33,316 bases of DNA from SIG440 sp045578305. GTDB lineage: Bacteria; Bacillota; Clostridia; Monoglobales; Monoglobaceae. The stretch lies in contig JAZNKA010000014.1 of NCBI GenBank assembly GCA_045578305.1, positions 1 to 33,316 on the forward strand. The letters run 5' to 3'. Shown here piece after piece: positions 30,876 to 33,316 of the stretch. A program made the translations under genes and the position numbers. The notes beneath the pieces were generated by a model. The model saw only the letters and a list, made by a program, of their open reading frames with translations. It ran no database searches and was not told the origin of the DNA. How positions within the stretch are numbered: the first letter of the stretch is position 1; the number at the start of each line of letters is the position of its first letter.

Positions 30876-31232
30876 TTAAAAAATCATTTTTACCGCGGTT
30901 ACACAGATGACCGCACCAAAGCCGACTTTAAGACATTTTTTTGGAACTTTTTTAAGAAGCTTTGCCCCGACAAACCCTCCGGCAAGACCGCCGATTGACA
31001 CAAACAGCCACAGCCGAAAATCAAAAAAACCACGCCTTAGGTACAAAAACGAGCTGACAATTGACATAATCAAAATGACGGGAATTGCGGTGGCGTGTGC
31101 CTTATGTTCTTCAATACCTAAAAATTTTTCCATAAGCGGCACCAGCACCGAGCCACCACCCGCCCCGAAAAGTCCGTTGAGGATACCTGTTGCAAAGCCG
31201 ATTGAAAGTTCTTTAAAATGTTTTTTAAACAA
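30876..31232 (-). CDS. Half-size TSUP (TauE/SafE) family membrane protein, first of pair
   Basis: A 118-residue protein with the same half-transporter design as its neighbour: GFATGILNGLFGAGGGSVLV (9-28), a motif with AHATAIPVILIMSI, and about four membrane helices. No ATG start is available near the expected N-terminus; the TTG at 31232 is used because GGAGGG lies about 6 bases upstream. That ribosome site and TTG coincide with the 3' arm and T-tract of a terminator-like hairpin (31237-31266), so translation or transcription of the pair may be attenuated. It lies 60 bases after ppx on the same strand. The ATG further inside the frame is too far in to be a start. Confidence 0.82.
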   Translation of the reverse strand: MFKKHFKELSIGFATGILNGLFGAGGGSVLVPLMEKFLGIEEHKAHATAIPVILIMSIVSSFLYLRRGFFDFRLWLFVSIGGLAGGFVGAKLLKKVPKKCLKVGFGAVICVTAVKMIF

Positions 31233-31266
31233 AAAAATCCCTCCAAACCACAAAGGTAGTTTGGAG
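31233..31266 (-). terminator. Terminator-like hairpin overlapping the TSUP ribosome site
   Basis: On the minus strand CTCCAAAC (31259-31266) pairs with GTTTGGAG (31241-31248) around a 10-base loop and is followed by GGATTTTTTT. The 3' arm contains the GGAG that serves as Shine-Dalgarno for the first TSUP gene, and the T-run leads straight into its TTG start. Confidence 0.6.
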
Positions 31267-31292
31267 AGTTTTGGTTTTTTTATTCGTTTGCG

Positions 31293-32222
31293 TCAAAGAA
31301 TTCCGCGATTTTCAACAAAATCAAAAAATACTCCCTCGCGCACTCCGGCGTCGCAGACCATGATTTTTTCAGGCGAAAGCCGGTTTATGACGGCTTCCAG
31401 AAGTATAATTCCTCCTGATATTATGTCGGCACGTTCCTGTCCTATGCCGGACATATGAACGCGGGCAGACCGGTCGTTTGACAATACCTCGTCGAATATT
31501 TCTTTAAGCCGGGTTGGCGAAAATTCGTATTTTTCAATCGGGGAAGAAAGCTTGCCACCCAAATCAAAAAGTGCAAGGGCGCGGATTGTTCCGCCGATAC
31601 CCACAAGGGGTGCACCTTTTTGACCATCAAGCCAATCGACAGAGGCGAGCAGATTTTTTGCAAAATCCCGCGCCTTTTGAACGGCATCAGGGGTCTCGCC
31701 TGACCCAAAAAACATTTCGCAAATGCCTCTCGAACCATGCGGTATGCTTATCATCGGCGGTGGAGTTTTGCCGATGCCCACAAGCTCGGTGCTGCCGCCG
31801 CCTATATCACAGATTGTGCCAATGTCACATCCCAAAGTGCGTGAAATCGCAAGACTGTCAAGCGCCGCCTCAGTTGTGCCGTCAATAACCTTTATTTCGA
31901 TTCCTGTGACATCGCGAACAAGGTCCAGAAATTCAGCTTGGTTTTTTGCCTTGCGGACAGCGGCGGTTGCAACTGCTAAGATGTTGCTGACGCCATCGCT
32001 GGCAAGTATCCTTTTGTATTCCAAAAGAGCGTTGACAGCCCGCATCTGCGGCTCTGCCTTTAATATATTGTCGTGGATCATCCCTTCGCTCAGGCGGATT
32101 GTCTTGCGAAAGGTTTTGGGAAAAATATTTGAGCCGGACAAATCAAAGATGCTCATTCTGAGCGAGTTGGAGCCAAGGTCCAAAACCGCCAGCTTTTCAT
32201 TTGATGATTTGTTTGCCGCCAT
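31293..32222 (-). CDS. Ppx/GppA phosphatase family protein
   Basis: A 309-residue member of the actin-like ASKHA exopolyphosphatase/pppGpp phosphatase family. It has AVLDLGSNSLRMSIFD (12-27, phosphate-1 loop), AVATAAVRKAKN (83-94), GTTEAAL (115-121) where the catalytic-region glutamate sits, and DIGGGSTEL (139-147, phosphate-2 loop). The length of about 310 matches the short form without the C-terminal HD domain. Whether it acts on polyphosphate or on pppGpp cannot be told. The ATG at 32222 lies one base after the stop codon of the CBM9-like gene and has no strong ribosome site of its own, so it is probably translated by coupling. Confidence 0.88.
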   Translation of the reverse strand: MAANKSSNEKLAVLDLGSNSLRMSIFDLSGSNIFPKTFRKTIRLSEGMIHDNILKAEPQMRAVNALLEYKRILASDGVSNILAVATAAVRKAKNQAEFLDLVRDVTGIEIKVIDGTTEAALDSLAISRTLGCDIGTICDIGGGSTELVGIGKTPPPMISIPHGSRGICEMFFGSGETPDAVQKARDFAKNLLASVDWLDGQKGAPLVGIGGTIRALALFDLGGKLSSPIEKYEFSPTRLKEIFDEVLSNDRSARVHMSGIGQERADIISGGIILLEAVINRLSPEKIMVCDAGVREGVFFDFVENRGIL

Positions 32223-32223
32223 A

Positions 32224-32850
32224 CTAAAATACAAGCTTTCCAAAGAAGTCCGGAACGTGGAAGTCGCCGATTTCCACTTCTACTTCGCTCCACATAGCAA
32301 GGTGTGGGTGGTCAGTAAGCTCGCCGCATTTGTAGAAGTTGGCTTTCATCACAGAAGATGAGTTTCCGCTTGAAAGCTCTTCAAGGTTGGGGTAGCATTT
32401 TTTGATAAACGAATCGGGGATGTAATATTTGAGGGTCCAGTCGCCGTCGTTTGCAACCGAAACGATGTCAAAGGTGGCTCTATCCTCGTCAAGCAAAGCA
32501 CGGTCAAATCTGTTTGCTCCAAGACCAAGATGCAAAATGCCGTCGGGGTTTATCTCAAAGTTGAGGTATCTTTCGTCCCAGGGACTTGCTTTGAGGAAAA
32601 ATTCCATACAGCTGTCAAGGCAGATTTCGCTGTTTTGTTCCTTTTCTTCCGAACGCAGATTTTTTTCATCGGTATGCATCAAAACGCTTATGCCTTCGGG
32701 CCCACGCAAAAGCTTGAAACGGGTTTTGGGAGCGGGGACAAGTCCATCCGTCCAGCGTTCTTTGTCAACATATCCCCACTCTGCTTTGTCCCATTCGGGC
32801 GAATTCAAGGCGGGGTTTATCTCGTTTGTTTTAGCAACTTTGTATTCCAT
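32224..32850 (-). CDS. CBM9-like (carbohydrate-binding family 9-like) protein
   Basis: A 208-residue protein resembling the family 9 carbohydrate-binding (DOMON-like) beta-sandwich. The pattern PALNSPEWDKAEW (15-27) followed by DSCMEFFLKASPWDERYLNF and INPDGILHLGLGANR is typical of small CBM9-like proteins. Oddly there is no signal peptide, membrane segment or catalytic domain, so it seems cytoplasmic and its ligand is unknown. The ATG at 32850 has GGAGG 7 bases upstream. Its stop is one base from the ppx ATG, so the two are one unit. A promoter and a 6-bp leader hairpin (32867-32872 with 32879-32884) lie upstream. Confidence 0.72.
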   Translation of the reverse strand: MEYKVAKTNEINPALNSPEWDKAEWGYVDKERWTDGLVPAPKTRFKLLRGPEGISVLMHTDEKNLRSEEKEQNSEICLDSCMEFFLKASPWDERYLNFEINPDGILHLGLGANRFDRALLDEDRATFDIVSVANDGDWTLKYYIPDSFIKKCYPNLEELSSGNSSSVMKANFYKCGELTDHPHLAMWSEVEVEIGDFHVPDFFGKLVF

Positions 32851-32906
32851 AAAAAAGCCTCCGTTTTGCCGCAAAGGTGCGGCAGAAATATTTTTTAATT
32901 AAGCTT

Positions 32907-32940
32907 TGATAAGTTTATCATACGGCACAAAGATTGTCAA
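32907..32940 (-). promoter_or_regulatory. Promoter of the CBM9-ppx unit with inverted repeat at -10
   Basis: On the minus strand, -35 TTGACA (32935-32940), a 17-base spacer ending TGA, and -10 TAAACT (32912-32917). A perfect inverted repeat TGATAA-GT-TTATCA (32907-32920) spans the -10, a plausible operator. It is divergent from the tRNA promoter. Confidence 0.65.
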
Positions 32941-32970
32941 TATTTGAAAGCTGTTGCGCGACTCAAAGTC

Positions 32971-32999
32971 TTGACAAATGCTGATTTATAATGTATACT
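32971..32999 (+). promoter_or_regulatory. tRNA-Thr promoter
   Basis: A perfect -35 TTGACA (32971-32976), a 17-base spacer and -10 TATACT (32994-32999), 14 bases before the mature tRNA 5' end. Confidence 0.85.
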
Positions 33000-33012
33000 T
33001 TACAAGGTGAAT

Positions 33013-33088
33013 GCTTGTGTAGCACAGTTGGTAGTGCAGCTCATTCGTAATGAGCAGGTCGCAGGTTCGAGTCCCGTCACAAGCTCCA
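33013..33088 (+). tRNA. tRNA-Thr (anticodon CGU)
   Basis: A 76-nt cloverleaf including encoded CCA (33086-33088). The acceptor stem GCTTGTG (33013-33019) pairs with CACAAGC (33078-33084); the D stem is GCAC/GTGC; the anticodon stem is GCTCA/TGAGC with loop TTCGTAA, giving anticodon CGT and codon ACG. The T loop is TTCGAGT. The T stem GCAGG/CCCGT shows one A-C mismatch and one G-U pair. It is a single-gene unit with consensus promoter and terminator. Confidence 0.95.
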
Positions 33089-33093
33089 AAAAA

Positions 33094-33130
33094 AGCACTT
33101 GGTCGAATTTTCCGACTGAGTGCTTTTTTT
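33094..33130 (+). terminator. tRNA-Thr terminator
   Basis: A 12-bp stem (33094-33105 with 33113-33124, two G-U pairs) with a 7-base loop, followed by a T-tract (33124-33130). Confidence 0.9.
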
Positions 33131-33196
33131 ATGCCTAAAAGTTGTCCGTTTTTACAAGGTTATAATATAGTTGTGCCAAAAGAAAGGGGAAAAGCT

Positions 33197-33316
33197 ATGG
33201 TAAAAACGGAAGAAAAACTCAAAAATTAGGTGGGTAAGCTATATTCATTTGCAAACCTTGTGTATGGAGATGCGCTGGATGGTATTGGCAAAAAGAAAAC
33301 TATTGGTTTTGGAGAA
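33197..33316 (+). pseudogene. Start of an unidentified reading frame interrupted by TAG (partial)
   Basis: GAAAGGGGAAAAGCT provides a good ribosome site for the ATG at 33197, and a TATAAT at 33161-33166 may be its -10. The frame reads ten codons (MVKTEEKLKN), then TAG at 33227, then stays open to the window end (from the GTG at 33230: VGKLYSFANLVYGDALDGIG). A single-base change of TAG would join the two parts, so this may be a gene broken by a nonsense change, a short leader peptide, or a real gene starting at the GTG, which lacks its own ribosome site. I do not recognise the product, and the window ends too soon to judge. Confidence 0.3.

Noticed and set aside
30497..31232. The two TSUP genes as one gene broken by a frameshift
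   Set aside because: Each half has its own start, ribosome site and full set of half-domain motifs, and a 16-base gap with a proper stop separates them.

Overview
The window looks like a chromosomal segment of a Gram-positive member of Clostridia (Bacillota). The basis is SpoVG, an AbrB-type regulator, IreB (the substrate of the PASTA kinase), an LtaS-like enzyme, an LCP protein and CsaB. Other supports are Firmicutes-style Shine-Dalgarno sites, consensus SigA-type promoters and intrinsic terminators after many units. It cannot be placed to genus from the sequence alone. Almost everything is core or housekeeping; I see no phage, IS element, integron or CRISPR array.

Layout. 1-341: non-coding, with palindromic repeats. 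342-3852: O-acetylhomoserine sulfhydrylase (metY type) and a small DUF4830-like membrane-anchored protein on the minus strand, then a plus-strand pair, RsuA-type pseudouridine synthase plus pyridoxamine kinase. 3853-4383: a non-coding gap carrying a cluster of palindromic repeats. 4384-9210: a regulator with two tandem AbrB domains, an orphan MsmK/UgpC-type sugar ABC ATPase, gyrA and ireB. 9296-13664: an LtaS-family enzyme, class II fructose-bisphosphate aldolase and murC. 13867-18842: spoVG, then envelope genes (a glycosyltransferase-CsaB fusion and an LCP ligase), then yhbY-rsmA. 19257-26634: rpoB-rpoC with its own consensus promoter and no ribosomal-protein genes directly upstream. 26635-28104: an RNA-rich stretch with a candidate small structured RNA of unknown family, tspO, and RNase P RNA on the minus strand. 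28119-30412: serC-serA. 30497-32850: two half-size TSUP transporters, a Ppx/GppA phosphatase and a CBM9-like protein. 33013-33088: tRNA-Thr(CGU). The window ends in an interrupted reading frame.

How the genes fit together. MurC supplies peptidoglycan precursor; the LCP protein, the GT-CsaB fusion and the LtaS-like enzyme would build, attach or decorate secondary wall polymers; SpoVG and IreB are regulators linked to envelope physiology in related bacteria. SerC and SerA are two of the three steps of serine synthesis, and MetY uses sulfide for homocysteine synthesis. RsmA, YhbY, RsuA and RNase P RNA serve ribosome and tRNA maturation.

The most interesting unexplained element is the roughly 158-nt candidate RNA at 26942-27099. 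It has an extended -10 promoter placed so that transcription would begin at the first base of a perfect 12-bp closing helix, further nested helices, and a UUCG-capped intrinsic terminator. I could not match it to a family I know.
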